Assembly: GCA_024235215.1 (NCBI GenBank)
Contig: JACKMU010000004.1
Coordinates: 344,914-408,913 of the forward strand
Length of the DNA stretch: 64,000 nucleotides
Reading direction: 5' to 3'
Source: Chromatiaceae bacterium
Lineage (GTDB): Bacteria; Pseudomonadota; Gammaproteobacteria; Chromatiales; Chromatiaceae
A program made the position numbers and the translations under genes. The stretch's first letter is position 1; each line of letters begins with the position of its first letter. Shown piece after piece: positions 1-7,040 of the stretch. Under the pieces are notes generated by a model. That model did no database searches and was not told where the DNA came from. It saw only the letters and a program-made list of their open reading frames with translations.

Positions 1-258
1 GTCAACTGTGTGAAGCTGAGCCGGGAAGCGGAGGGACTGGAGCGCATCACCTATCCGGGTGAACTGGGCCGACGCATTTTCGAAAACGTCTCCAAAGAGG
101 CCTGGCAGATGTGGCTGAAGCAGCAGACTATCCTGATCAACGAATACCGGCTGAGCCCGATCGACCCGAAAGCGCGTAAGTACCTGGAAGAGCAGATGGA
201 GCAGTTCTTTTTCGGCGAAGGAGCCGAAATGCCGGAACCCTTTAAGCCCCTGGGCTGA
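1..258 (+). CDS. yggX: Fe(2+)-trafficking protein YggX, start cut off by window edge
   Basis: The frame is open from base 1 and ends at TGA 256-258. The protein reads as YggX: an R-E-A-E-G motif near the beginning, Y-P-G-E-L-G, K-E-A-W-x-x-W, and Q-T-x-L-I-N-E in the middle. YggX proteins are about 90 residues, small cytoplasmic proteins linked to iron trafficking and protection of Fe-S clusters from oxidation. The first few residues, including the conserved Cys near the N-terminus, are read from base 1, and the true start codon lies upstream. The internal GTG at base 10 is not the real start. This gene is host chromosome, outside the mobile element, and sits directly upstream of tRNA-Phe. 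Confidence 0.9.
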   Translation, partial: VNCVKLSREAEGLERITYPGELGRRIFENVSKEAWQMWLKQQTILINEYRLSPIDPKARKYLEEQMEQFFFGEGAEMPEPFKPLG

Positions 259-275
259 ATTTTTCCGGTTTGTGC

Positions 276-306
276 TTGACTCAAACCCCTGGCCCCGCTT
301 TAATAC
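276..306 (+). promoter_or_regulatory. Predicted sigma-70 promoter of tRNA-Phe
   Basis: TTGACT at 276-281 serves as the -35. The -10 is either TTTAAT at 299-304 (17-bp spacer) or TAATAC at 301-306 (19-bp spacer). A short GC-rich stretch follows before the tRNA at 320, as expected for a stable-RNA promoter. It lies in host DNA between yggX and the tRNA. Confidence 0.55.
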
Positions 307-319
307 GCCTCTCTCCTGA

Positions 320-395
320 GGCCAGGTAGCTCAGTCGGTAGAGCAGGGGACTGAAAATCCCCGTGTCGGCAGTTCGATTCTGTCCCTGGCCACCA
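320..395 (+). tRNA. tRNA-Phe (anticodon GAA)
   Basis: A full cloverleaf can be drawn in 76 nt. The acceptor stem GGCCAGG (320-326) pairs with CCTGGCC (385-391), followed by discriminator A and an encoded CCA (393-395). U8 and A9 are present, and the D stem is GCTC/GAGC. The anticodon stem GGGGA/TCCCC encloses a loop reading CT-GAA-AA, giving anticodon GAA. The T arm has the standard GTTCGATTC. The gene is intact, so insertion of the element has regenerated its 3' end. Confidence 0.97.
370..395 (+). other. Probable left attachment site (attL) in the 3' end of tRNA-Phe
   Basis: Tyrosine integrases of this ICE group recombine in the 3' half of tRNA genes. The integrase gene ends 68 bp downstream of the tRNA and points toward it, which is the classic int-next-to-att layout. 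The exact core cannot be fixed, because no second copy of the tRNA 3' end was seen elsewhere in the window. The limits given here are therefore approximate (T arm through CCA). Confidence 0.5.
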
Positions 396-462
396 ATAAA
401 ATCAAACACTTACGATCAATTTTCTGCCAGTTACAAAAGCCCTTGCGGGAGTTTTGCGGGAC

Positions 463-1545
463 CTAGCTAACGCTTAGTCGCCGCAAAACCACCAGTTCAG
501 GCTTTCCTTCGCCCCGATCACACACACTATTAGCCGCGTCGATTAGTCGCGATAACTCCGCGGCTGAATAATGTGTGGTGATGCGTCCCGACCGGTGCCC
601 CAGCAGATCCTGGCGGTCTTCGAAGCTTACTCCGGCAGCGCGTAATCTGCGGCCAAAAGTGTGCTTCAGATCGTGGACCCTGACATCGGGTAAACCAGCT
701 CTGTTTCTTGCGCGTAACCAGGCGCCATTCAACATCCGTGTGGTTGGCTTGCCATAGTAGGCGAAAACATTCGTGGGGTGCTTTCCACGTTGGTCGTCGA
801 CTACCGACACTGCGGTTTGATTCATCACGATCAGCCGGTCATCTCCATTCTTGATGTGCTGCCCTGGAATGATGAATACCGACGTATCCAGTTCCGGCAC
901 TTTTACCTCCCAATCCCATCGAAGGTTGCAAATCTCGTTGTCTCGGCAACCGGTGTTGATCCCGAACAACGCCATCTGCGCCAAGTGTCTCGGAAGTTCC
1001 TTGAGCAAGCTGTCCTGCTCCTTCCAACTTAGCGGGTGGGGTTGCCGTTTGTTGGTATCGGGTAGCAGTTTGATCTTTGGTGCTGCAAGCAACCAGGTCA
1101 TGCCGTATTCATCGATCCACTCAGTCGCTGCAAGATTGAGAATACGCCGTACAACCTTCAAACCGTGGTTGATGGTTCCGATAGCTGCACATTCCTTGTG
1201 CCGGTGTTCGATCCATGGCTGCAAGGTCCCAATGTGGAGTCTGTCGAGTGGCGTTCCGCCGATCCAGGGCATCAGGAGTTTCAAACGCCCGATGTCACTG
1301 GAAATACTGCGTTTATGCTGGTGCTCCAGCACGAACTTGGCTGCTGCCTGCTCGAAAGTCCGCATGGGTCTTACCCCATAGACCTGAGCTTGCCGGGTCT
1401 CTTCGATCAGTCTTGCGAGGAAGTGCTCAGCTTCTTCGAGTCGATCCGTGCCAGTGCTCTGGCAAACTCGCCGCCCGCCGATGCGTTTGTCGATGTGCCA
1501 GAGACCGGCGCGCTTGATGAGCCCCGGTATCTTTTTGCGTCCCAT
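463..1545 (-). CDS. int: Tyrosine integrase of the ICE (P4/phage-type)
   Basis: A 360-residue tyrosine recombinase expected to catalyse site-specific integration and excision at tRNA-Phe. The catalytic set is visible: R201 (in T-G-C-R-D-N-E), H291 in H-D-L-K-H-T-F, H317 in L-L-G-H-R-S-G, and the nucleophile Y326 in T-T-H-Y-S. The usual second Arg of the HxxR box is Lys294, which I recall as normal in this subfamily. The N-terminal part (about 1-60) looks like a short AP2-like arm-binding region, and 65-160 is the core-binding SAM-like domain. The start M-G-R-K-K-I-P fits the family. Its 5' end overlaps the upstream xis-like gene by 139 bp in another frame, implying co-transcription. Confidence 0.93.
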   Translation of the reverse strand: MGRKKIPGLIKRAGLWHIDKRIGGRRVCQSTGTDRLEEAEHFLARLIEETRQAQVYGVRPMRTFEQAAAKFVLEHQHKRSISSDIGRLKLLMPWIGGTPLDRLHIGTLQPWIEHRHKECAAIGTINHGLKVVRRILNLAATEWIDEYGMTWLLAAPKIKLLPDTNKRQPHPLSWKEQDSLLKELPRHLAQMALFGINTGCRDNEICNLRWDWEVKVPELDTSVFIIPGQHIKNGDDRLIVMNQTAVSVVDDQRGKHPTNVFAYYGKPTTRMLNGAWLRARNRAGLPDVRVHDLKHTFGRRLRAAGVSFEDRQDLLGHRSGRITTHYSAAELSRLIDAANSVCDRGEGKPELVVLRRLSVS

Positions 1546-1793
1546 AGTTGGTCTCCTTTTCGTTGACCGGGACGCCCGTTGCGGGATTTATACTGATCCA
1601 CCCAGGCATCCAAATCAAGCCGGTCGAACGCAATCCCTTGCTCACCGATGGGTATCTGAACCAGGTACGGTCGAACTTCGCTGTTGAACCGATTTCTGTC
1701 CATGCCGGTGTAAAAGGGTGCATCCCGTAGACGGATAAGGCGGGGTAGCAGCGGTTGGGGGTGGCTCGCCCATTGTGGCGTTCTGTCTGTCAT
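1407..1793 (-). CDS. AlpA/excisionase-like DNA-binding protein upstream of int
   Basis: A 128-residue protein starting at ATG 1793. Residues about 18-65 hold a compact helix-turn-helix region with the pattern I-R-L-R-D-A-P-F-Y-T-G-M-D, N-R-F-N-x-E-V-R-P and F-D-R-L-D-L-D-A-W. This is the small winged-helix type found directly upstream of integrases of this kind. The likely role is recombination directionality factor or regulator of int. The frame is open further upstream (to 1961), but similarity to the family begins at this ATG. The 3' third runs 139 bp into int in a different frame, and I believe this overlap is genuine because relatives show the same tail. Confidence 0.75.
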   Translation of the reverse strand: MTDRTPQWASHPQPLLPRLIRLRDAPFYTGMDRNRFNSEVRPYLVQIPIGEQGIAFDRLDLDAWVDQYKSRNGRPGQRKGDQLWDAKRYRGSSSAPVSGTSTNASAGGEFARALARIDSKKLSTSSQD

Positions 1794-1985
1794 GACCCTT
1801 ATGAGCGGAAACAGTCTTTTCGGTCGCTCCTCGAAATACCTGGTCGGTGATGTGTTCCAGCAGGTGAGTAAGCGCGATGAATGAGTTCTTGAAGGTTCTG
1901 CATGCTTGTTTTTAACCGTAGAGTATCTGCCAATCGTCCAGAATGGATACGTTGCAGTCATTTACACTCTGCTTCTTGGCTAAAA

Positions 1986-2015
1986 ACATTAGCACGGAAA
2001 AAATTTTCCCGGCAA
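1986..2015 (-). promoter_or_regulatory. Possible promoter for the xis-int operon
   Basis: Read on the reverse strand, TTGCCG (complement of 2010-2015) and an extended -10, TGC-TAATGT (complement of 1986-1991), are separated by 18 bp. The transcript would have a leader of nearly 200 nt before the xis-like ATG at 1793. The dyad at 2018-2031 abuts the -35. Only the motif match supports it. Confidence 0.3.
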
Positions 2016-2017
2016 AG

Positions 2018-2031
2018 GCTAAATGTTTAGC
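2018..2031. promoter_or_regulatory. Dyad GCTAAA-TG-TTTAGC, candidate repressor operator
   Basis: A perfect 6+6 bp inverted repeat immediately upstream of the possible xis-int promoter. Related imperfect dyads with the same GCTA/TTAGC half-sites occur at 2986-2998, 3027-3038 and 3051-3063, between the divergent repressor and Cro-like genes. The shared half-site suggests that one of these two regulators controls both regions. Confidence 0.45.
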
Positions 2032-2154
2032 AAACTGGTAAGCGCTGGAGAGAGACTGACCGACAGACGCCAGCCAGGACGTGAAGTCTCGGTAGTATCA
2101 GATACGCAATAAGGTAGGTAAAGTTGGGTCAGGCGTGGGGAGTGATTCGCCGAG

Positions 2155-2961
2155 TCAGATCATCTCCCCCTTGAACACCACGACACCACAGATTCTAGCC
2201 TGTTCTTCGATCTCGATAATGCGTTCAGGCCAATCCGGATTGAGCGCCTTCAGGTATTTTCGACCACCCTCGATGATCAGCTGTTTGAACGTGGCTTCAT
2301 TGGCATCTTCCAGTTTGACGACGACATATTTACCGCTTTCCGCCTCGACCTGGGGGTCGACGAAGATGAGGTCCCCGTTGCCGAACTTGGTCTCCATGCT
2401 GGCCCCTTTGACGCGCAGCACGAAACTGCCCGGACTGCAGGAGACGGGGCAGGGCAGAACGTTTTCTGCAATCCGTTTTTCGGAATATTGAGAAATAACA
2501 GGGATTTCACAGGCTTGAGCCCAGGAGACCAATGGACAGAGCGTAACGACTTTTGCCAGGTTAGTCGTACTGGACATTGAATGGACGGGTTTCTGGACAT
2601 CAGCGGTTTCCTCTGCCTTGATCGAGAGATCCCAGCTCGACAGATCGACAGCCACCGTCTGTTCGCCCGCATAGACCCTGCGCCTGACCGACCGAACTTT
2701 CTCGTTGCCGGATGCGGTGACCACCATGTCATGCGGTTCATCCATCCAGCCTTCCGGTTTGCCCAATCCCTTTTCCAGTTTGGCGGTCAGTTCGTTTCCC
2801 AATCCCCTCGGATTGCCACTCTGCGTGAGCATCCTGCGTCGTACCTGGCTCAGATAGGACTCACTGGTCCCGGCCAACTGGGCTACTTTGGTTGCCGAAC
2901 CCGCTTCCGCGATCAGAATCTCGAGATTATTTAGACGAATTTGTTCACGTTGTCTTTTCAT
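2155..2961 (-). CDS. LexA/CI-type repressor with S24 self-cleavage domain
   Basis: A 268-residue repressor if started at ATG 2961 (M-K-R-Q-R-E-Q). An in-frame ATG at 3018 would add 19 residues but reads through the -10 region. Residues about 5-70 form a helix-turn-helix domain (A-T-K-V-A-Q-L-A-G-T-S-E-S-Y-L-S-Q). Residues about 165-268 are a peptidase S24 domain with Ser188 in G-A-S-M-E and Lys226 in A-T-F-K-Q-L. Such proteins hold ICE transfer and excision genes off until RecA-stimulated self-cleavage. The position expected for the cleavage bond reads W-A-Q-A-C, an Ala-Cys instead of Ala-Gly. It is divergent from the Cro-like gene at 3067. Confidence 0.88.
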   Translation of the reverse strand: MKRQREQIRLNNLEILIAEAGSATKVAQLAGTSESYLSQVRRRMLTQSGNPRGLGNELTAKLEKGLGKPEGWMDEPHDMVVTASGNEKVRSVRRRVYAGEQTVAVDLSSWDLSIKAEETADVQKPVHSMSSTTNLAKVVTLCPLVSWAQACEIPVISQYSEKRIAENVLPCPVSCSPGSFVLRVKGASMETKFGNGDLIFVDPQVEAESGKYVVVKLEDANEATFKQLIIEGGRKYLKALNPDWPERIIEIEEQARICGVVVFKGEMI

Positions 2962-2985
2962 AAACACGACTAAGTAGCTTGCCTG

Positions 2986-3063
2986 GTTAGAATTTAGCAG
3001 ACTGATAAGAATTTTCAAGAAAAATCGGCTTGTTAGCCCATTTTGCCGCTGCTAGAGTTTAGC
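2986..3063. promoter_or_regulatory. Divergent control region: two predicted promoters and three operator-like dyads
   Basis: Rightward promoter: TTGTTA at 3030-3035, 17-bp spacer, extended -10 TGC-TAGAGT ending at 3058. The predicted start of transcription is only a few bases before the Cro-like ATG at 3067. Leftward promoter (reverse strand): TTGAAA (complement of 3013-3018), 16-bp spacer, TAAATT (complement of 2991-2996). Dyads sit on these elements: GTTAG-AA-TTTAGC at 2986-2998 on the leftward -10, GGCT-TGTT-AGCC at 3027-3038 on the rightward -35, and GCTA-GAGTT-TAGC at 3051-3063 on the rightward -10. The layout resembles a phage-type lysogeny switch. Confidence 0.5.
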
Positions 3064-3066
3064 ATC

Positions 3067-3321
3067 ATGGAGCTGAAACACTTTCTGCAAATGTCCAGTA
3101 AACGAGAACGCGCAGAGGTGGCCTGCGTCTGTAACAACTCGGTAGCCTATCTCTACCAGATCGCCGGCAAACATCGTTGCGCGAGCCCCCAGATGGCGAT
3201 CCGCATCGAGCACTTTACCCGCAGAGTGGCCGCTAGGTCTGATGGCCGATTGGAAGCGGTTCCCCGTGAATCCCTGGTGCGACATCCCGAGATTTTCCTC
3301 GAGATGAATCCCGAGGTGTAG
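3067..3321 (+). CDS. Small Cro/YdaS-like helix-turn-helix protein
   Basis: An 84-residue protein starting at ATG 3067. Residues about 5-55 form a helix-turn-helix of the Cro/YdaS type: a short helix with K-R-E-R-A-E-V-A, then N-S-V-A-Y-L-Y-Q-I-A-G recognition helix and a segment typical of Cro-like antirepressors (A-S-P-Q-M-A-I-R-I-E). It is divergent from the S24 repressor and upstream of the ParB gene by 6 bp, so it is probably the first gene of the maintenance operon and the opposing arm of the repressor switch. The -10 element ends just 8 nt before the ATG, so the mRNA is probably leaderless or nearly so. An upstream in-frame ATG at 3043 would fall inside the promoter. Confidence 0.72.
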   Translation: MELKHFLQMSSKRERAEVACVCNNSVAYLYQIAGKHRCASPQMAIRIEHFTRRVAARSDGRLEAVPRESLVRHPEIFLEMNPEV

Positions 3322-3327
3322 GGGCAC

Positions 3328-4932
3328 GTGGAACAGAGGCCTGATTTCAACGAATCCTCTTCGCCATTGCATACAGACAACACTCTTGTTGATCATCAAT
3401 TTGTGGTCATCGACGTTGCTGATATCAAACCCTACGCGTACAACCCGCGCCGTGGCGAGAACCCCGAATACGATCGTATTAAGGACTCGATACGTGCCGG
3501 AGGAATGGACCAGCCGCTGATCGTGACCCAACGACCCGGCGAAACGGACTATACGCTACATGCCGGTGGCAACACCCGGTTGCGGATCTACAAAGCGCTG
3601 TACCAGGAGACCGGTGCCGAGCGTTTTCGCACAGTGACCTGTGTATATCGACCATGGACTCGGGAGACCGACGTGTTGCTGGCCCACCTGCGGGAGAACG
3701 ATCTGCGCGGCGATCTCAGTTTCATCGATAAGGCGTTGGCGGTTCGGGATGCGAAACGATTGCTTCAACAGGAGCAGGGACCAGGAATCATCACGCAGAC
3801 AGAGCTTGCTGATGTACTGCGCGAGCGTGGCTACGCCTTGAGTCAGGGCCTGATCTCGCAGATGGAGTACAGCACCGAGCGGCTCTTTCCAGTGTTGCCC
3901 ACAGCACTGAACAGTGGGCTGGGTCGACCCCAGGTGGAACGGATCCGTCAACTGGATCGGGCTGTCCGCGCGCTCTGGCTGGACCGTTCGGTGGATACAG
4001 AGGAGGAGTTCGACCAGGTGTTTACCGCACTTTGCCTCCGTTACGACGGTCCGGAGTGGGATATCGGGAATCTGCGACGTGCCCTGGAAGCGGAGATCGC
4101 CGAACGTGCCGAAGTGAACATTCAAGCGGTGAGCATGGTACTGGAAGGTTACCTGACCGGCCGGCGCGGTACCGAGGCCGGCTCGGATTGGCTCACTCTT
4201 GAAGAAGAGACTCTGCAGGAAGCCTTGCAGGAGGACCCCGATGCGGCACACGAACCCCGATCCAGCTTAGCTGGCTCAGCATCGAGCCAACCTCGATCCC
4301 TCGGCAGAGATGATCTGGAAACCCGTGATGTGGATTGCGCACCGGAGATCCCGCGTGAACCTTCGGCCGTTCAGCCATTGGAGCGCAGCTCCGATGAAAC
4401 GATGGATGGCACCTCGGAATCCGAGTCTCCTGGTGTCGGGATCACCGAGGCGGCGACCTTACCGAGACCGGCCGATCGCAAGTCACTGCGCGCCCGGGCC
4501 TGGACCCTGGCCAGCCGTTTGGCTCAGCGCAACGGGCTGAGCGATCTGATACAGCCGCTGTCCGGTCAGGGACTAGGTTTTCTGCTGAGCGATGTGCCCG
4601 ATCCCGCCCTCGTCGATCAACTCGATGAGGAGAAGCTGGCGCAGCTCTCCATGGTCTGGTGGCACCTTGCCGCGGCGGCTGAGATGACCGTCGCACCGGT
4701 TGATCAGCTGCTGCCAAGTCTCGATGACGAATCGATATTGCGGCGAGCTCTCGAGGAGCAAGATGCCGGCCTGCTCTTTTCCAGTGTCTGGACCCTGGAT
4801 CCGGGCCACATGGGTTATCGCCTCTGGCGCCGGCTCGATGAGCGGGATTGGCGTGACCTCATCGATCTGATGGAGACCTACCGCGGCTTGCATCACTTAG
4901 CGGAGACCTCCGGTGAGCCGCTCTGGTCATGA
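3328..4932 (+). CDS. ParB-family protein of PFGI-1-class ICEs
   Basis: A 534-residue protein starting at GTG 3328. Residues about 25-100 form a ParB N-terminal (ParB/Srx-like) domain: I-K-P-Y-A-Y-N-P-R-R, then G-G-M-D-Q-P-L-I-V and H-A-G-G-N-T-R-L. A helix-turn-helix region follows (about 130-200, Q-T-E-L-A-D-V-L-R-E-R-G). The C-terminal half from about 290 is acidic and low-complexity, then helical. The length and layout match the ICE ParB family (TIGR03764), longer than chromosomal ParB. No ParA ATPase is present in the window. It may bind a centromere-like site or act in element maintenance. The stop overlaps the next gene by 4 bp. Confidence 0.85.
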   Translation: MEQRPDFNESSSPLHTDNTLVDHQFVVIDVADIKPYAYNPRRGENPEYDRIKDSIRAGGMDQPLIVTQRPGETDYTLHAGGNTRLRIYKALYQETGAERFRTVTCVYRPWTRETDVLLAHLRENDLRGDLSFIDKALAVRDAKRLLQQEQGPGIITQTELADVLRERGYALSQGLISQMEYSTERLFPVLPTALNSGLGRPQVERIRQLDRAVRALWLDRSVDTEEEFDQVFTALCLRYDGPEWDIGNLRRALEAEIAERAEVNIQAVSMVLEGYLTGRRGTEAGSDWLTLEEETLQEALQEDPDAAHEPRSSLAGSASSQPRSLGRDDLETRDVDCAPEIPREPSAVQPLERSSDETMDGTSESESPGVGITEAATLPRPADRKSLRARAWTLASRLAQRNGLSDLIQPLSGQGLGFLLSDVPDPALVDQLDEEKLAQLSMVWWHLAAAAEMTVAPVDQLLPSLDDESILRRALEEQDAGLLFSSVWTLDPGHMGYRLWRRLDERDWRDLIDLMETYRGLHHLAETSGEPLWS

Positions 4933-5552
4933 ACACGACCGCGGGGACCAAAGAGTCGGAACTGGTCATGGCGGTCTTGCTGTATGCGATTCGATGCCTT
5001 GCCGAGGGTGACACTCATGCGCTGCGCGGTATGCACTTCGGTCCGGAGGAGGTTGCCGCGTTACGAGATATCAACCTGGCCGACCTGTACCGGGCAGGAA
5101 CTCTGCAGGCGCATTGCCTCCATATACGCCTCAACCGGAACGTCTACTGGCCGATGCTGGCGCATCTGCGCCGTGAACGCGAGAACGAAGCGGTACAGCG
5201 AGACCTGATCCAGGCCGATGCGCCATTGGAGATGATGAACAACCTGTTCGGTATGGGGCCACGGGAGTATACGCGGCTGCGACGGCTGCTGACTGCTGAT
5301 CCCACGATCGGCAGGCCACCTGAGCCGGATGAGGCGACCTCGCACGCCTTGTGGCGTGCCTGGTCCGAGCGCACGCAACAGAGCCCGACTGCTTGTCTGA
5401 CGCCGGAAGACTATTTCGCCTTGTGTGCGGAAACGGGTGCTTCGATGCGCGCCGTGTGGAACCTGACCCAGCGCTGGGATAAGTATGGTGACCCATCAGC
5501 AGAAGGTGAGAAGGGAGTAGCACTCCCTGAGCAAGGGCAGGTCAGCCGGTGA
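4929..5552 (+). CDS. DUF2857 family ICE protein
   Basis: A 207-residue protein beginning at ATG 4929, inside an ATGA overlap with the ParB gene. The sequence fits DUF2857, a family regularly found between parB and the STY4528-like gene in this ICE group. Features are an N-terminal helical region (V-L-L-Y-A-I-R-C-L-A-E-G-D), F-G-M-G-P-R-E-Y-T-R-L-R in the centre, and a C-terminal W-x-L-T-Q-R-W. No catalytic motif or membrane segment is visible and the molecular function is unknown. Position suggests a helper in replication or transcriptional control of the maintenance operon. Confidence 0.78.
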   Translation: MNTTAGTKESELVMAVLLYAIRCLAEGDTHALRGMHFGPEEVAALRDINLADLYRAGTLQAHCLHIRLNRNVYWPMLAHLRRERENEAVQRDLIQADAPLEMMNNLFGMGPREYTRLRRLLTADPTIGRPPEPDEATSHALWRAWSERTQQSPTACLTPEDYFALCAETGASMRAVWNLTQRWDKYGDPSAEGEKGVALPEQGQVSR

Positions 5553-5558
5553 TTGTCC

Positions 5559-6839
5559 ATGCCTCAGGCAATCCGTGATATCCGGCCGGAAACCTACGCC
5601 CTCGATGCGCTGATCCGTCAATCCATCTCCAGATTACAGCGTTCCGTAACCGACAAACCCGCGGATGCCATGCTCTTCCTGGGCAACTGGCACCACGCCT
5701 TTCCGGCTCTGTTGGTGCAGGACCCGGTACTGGAACCAGTCGACAAGGTGGTCTGGATGGTGATCTGCCAGCACGGCAGGTCCGCTGAGAGCAGTACCGC
5801 ATTTCCGAGCTACAACGAGATCGCCCGCCAGGCTAATATCGCTTCCACTTCCACGGTCTCCCGGGCCATTGCCGTACTGCGTGCAACCCGATGGATCTCT
5901 TTGTGCGCCCGGGTTCGCGACGGCGGCGGGCGTTTCAAGGGAAATGTCTACGCACTGCATGACGAACCCCTGCCGCTGGCCGATACCCTGCATCTCGATC
6001 CCGAGTACATGGCGTTCATCAAGGCAGGCTGCCAGCACCATCATGCCCGTGTGCGGAAAATCACGCGCGCGATACTGGCCTCGATCGACGAGGATATCGG
6101 CGCAGGTGTTGATGTGCTGGCACCGGTGAATGTGACGGAACGACGGATTCTGGCAGTGCACGCGCTGCAGCAGGGGAGGTCACAGCGTTATTTCAGTTTT
6201 ACGGCTGCCGTCCTGGCCCGGCTGAGCAATCAAAGATCCGTTGTCGAAGAGGTTGACCGCAACCAAAAATCGAAGCCGGAGCATCACCGACTTCGAATTT
6301 TGAGCCCTCAAAAATCAAAGTCGGTAGGTAGTAGTAGTTGTATATATAAAAAAACAACTACAACAACAAAAACAGAAGATTCGAAAAAAACCGCGCGCGA
6401 AGCGAATGAGGACCCGCAACTGGCGACATTGGTCTACCCACTTCGTCTGGACGACAATCAACGTGCGATGGCGGCACGCTACCTGGCGGTTGTCCCGCCG
6501 GATCAGCGGCAATCGGTGCTGGATGAGCTCGAAGGCCGAATTCGGGCCGAACAGCAGGGTGCCAAGCCGGTCTACGATGAACTGCGCTACCTCCACCAAC
6601 TCTGTGCTCAGGTCAATGCCGGTGGATTTCTGCCCAACCTGAGTCTCAAGGTCCAGGGTGAACGCACCCGGCGTACGCAGCAAGCCGAAGAACGCCGGCA
6701 GCAGGCACAAGCAGAGCAACAGGCCCATCGAGAAGCCACGCAGCAGTCACGCAGTGCCCGTGGTGAAAGCTCGCTAGCTGAATTGCGCCGGATGCTGGGT
6801 CTTCCTCCGGCAAAAAACCCCCCAACGATCAATTCCTGA
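5559..6839 (+). CDS. STY4528-family ICE/pathogenicity-island replication protein
   Basis: About 426 residues from ATG 5559; a TTG at 5553 is an alternative that adds two residues. Residues about 60-135 look like a winged-helix replication-initiator domain: K-V-V-W-M-V-I-C-Q-H, F-P-S-Y-N-E-I-A-R-Q-A, then S-T-V-S-R-A-I-A-V-L-R and a G-G-G-R-F-K-G wing. The middle contains a Ser-rich/Thr-rich linker (about residues 258-273) whose DNA forms a hairpin beside a run of seven A. The C-terminal part is helical and Gln/Arg-rich. Family members are annotated as replication proteins of SPI-7-like islands. It follows DUF2857 directly. Confidence 0.8.
   Translation: MPQAIRDIRPETYALDALIRQSISRLQRSVTDKPADAMLFLGNWHHAFPALLVQDPVLEPVDKVVWMVICQHGRSAESSTAFPSYNEIARQANIASTSTVSRAIAVLRATRWISLCARVRDGGGRFKGNVYALHDEPLPLADTLHLDPEYMAFIKAGCQHHHARVRKITRAILASIDEDIGAGVDVLAPVNVTERRILAVHALQQGRSQRYFSFTAAVLARLSNQRSVVEEVDRNQKSKPEHHRLRILSPQKSKSVGSSSCIYKKTTTTTKTEDSKKTAREANEDPQLATLVYPLRLDDNQRAMAARYLAVVPPDQRQSVLDELEGRIRAEQQGAKPVYDELRYLHQLCAQVNAGGFLPNLSLKVQGERTRRTQQAEERRQQAQAEQQAHREATQQSRSARGESSLAELRRMLGLPPAKNPPTINS
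6331..6364 (+). repeat. Stem-loop inside the STY4528-like gene, next to an A7 run
   Basis: GTAGTTGT at 6334-6341 and ACAACTAC at 6354-6361 form an 8-bp stem. Two more pairs (G31-C64, T32-A63 of this hundred) form beyond an A-A mismatch. The 12-nt loop is AT-only and holds most of a run of seven A (6348-6354). It lies in the frame coding the Ser-rich to Thr-rich linker of the replication protein. Confidence 0.5.
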
Positions 6840-6855
6840 TCGCGTAAAAGTACCC

Positions 6856-6912
6856 ATTTAGCAGGTGATAAGAAATTATTACAGTGTAATAATTTCTTAT
6901 CACCTGCTAAAT
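6856..6912. repeat. Perfect 26-bp inverted repeat with 5-nt loop
   Basis: The left arm 6856-6881 and right arm 6887-6912 are exact reverse complements of 26 bp, separated by CAGTG. The outer ends carry ATTTAGCAGG/CCTGCTAAAT, echoing the TTTAGC half-sites of the repressor operators. The inner part is AT-rich. There is no T-run after the stem, so it is not a standard intrinsic terminator, although it could block transcription in both directions. It sits 16 bp after the replication protein gene. A replication or partition site, or a regulatory cruciform, is possible. Confidence 0.9.
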
Positions 6913-7040
6913 CCTCCCCAGAAAGCCAAATTCCGACCCAAATAAAGCACGCAGGGAGCATGCTTTGTTTCTCCTTCCATTGATGCAGTGAACTTAAGCA
7001 CAGTGTCACCAGCATCCAAGGCTCCGGCGGTCGGAGCCAA

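Noticed and set aside
1427..1723. 98-residue reverse frame overlapping the int and xis-like genes
   Set aside because: It is the third reading of a region where int and the xis-like gene already account for two frames, and it has no family pattern.
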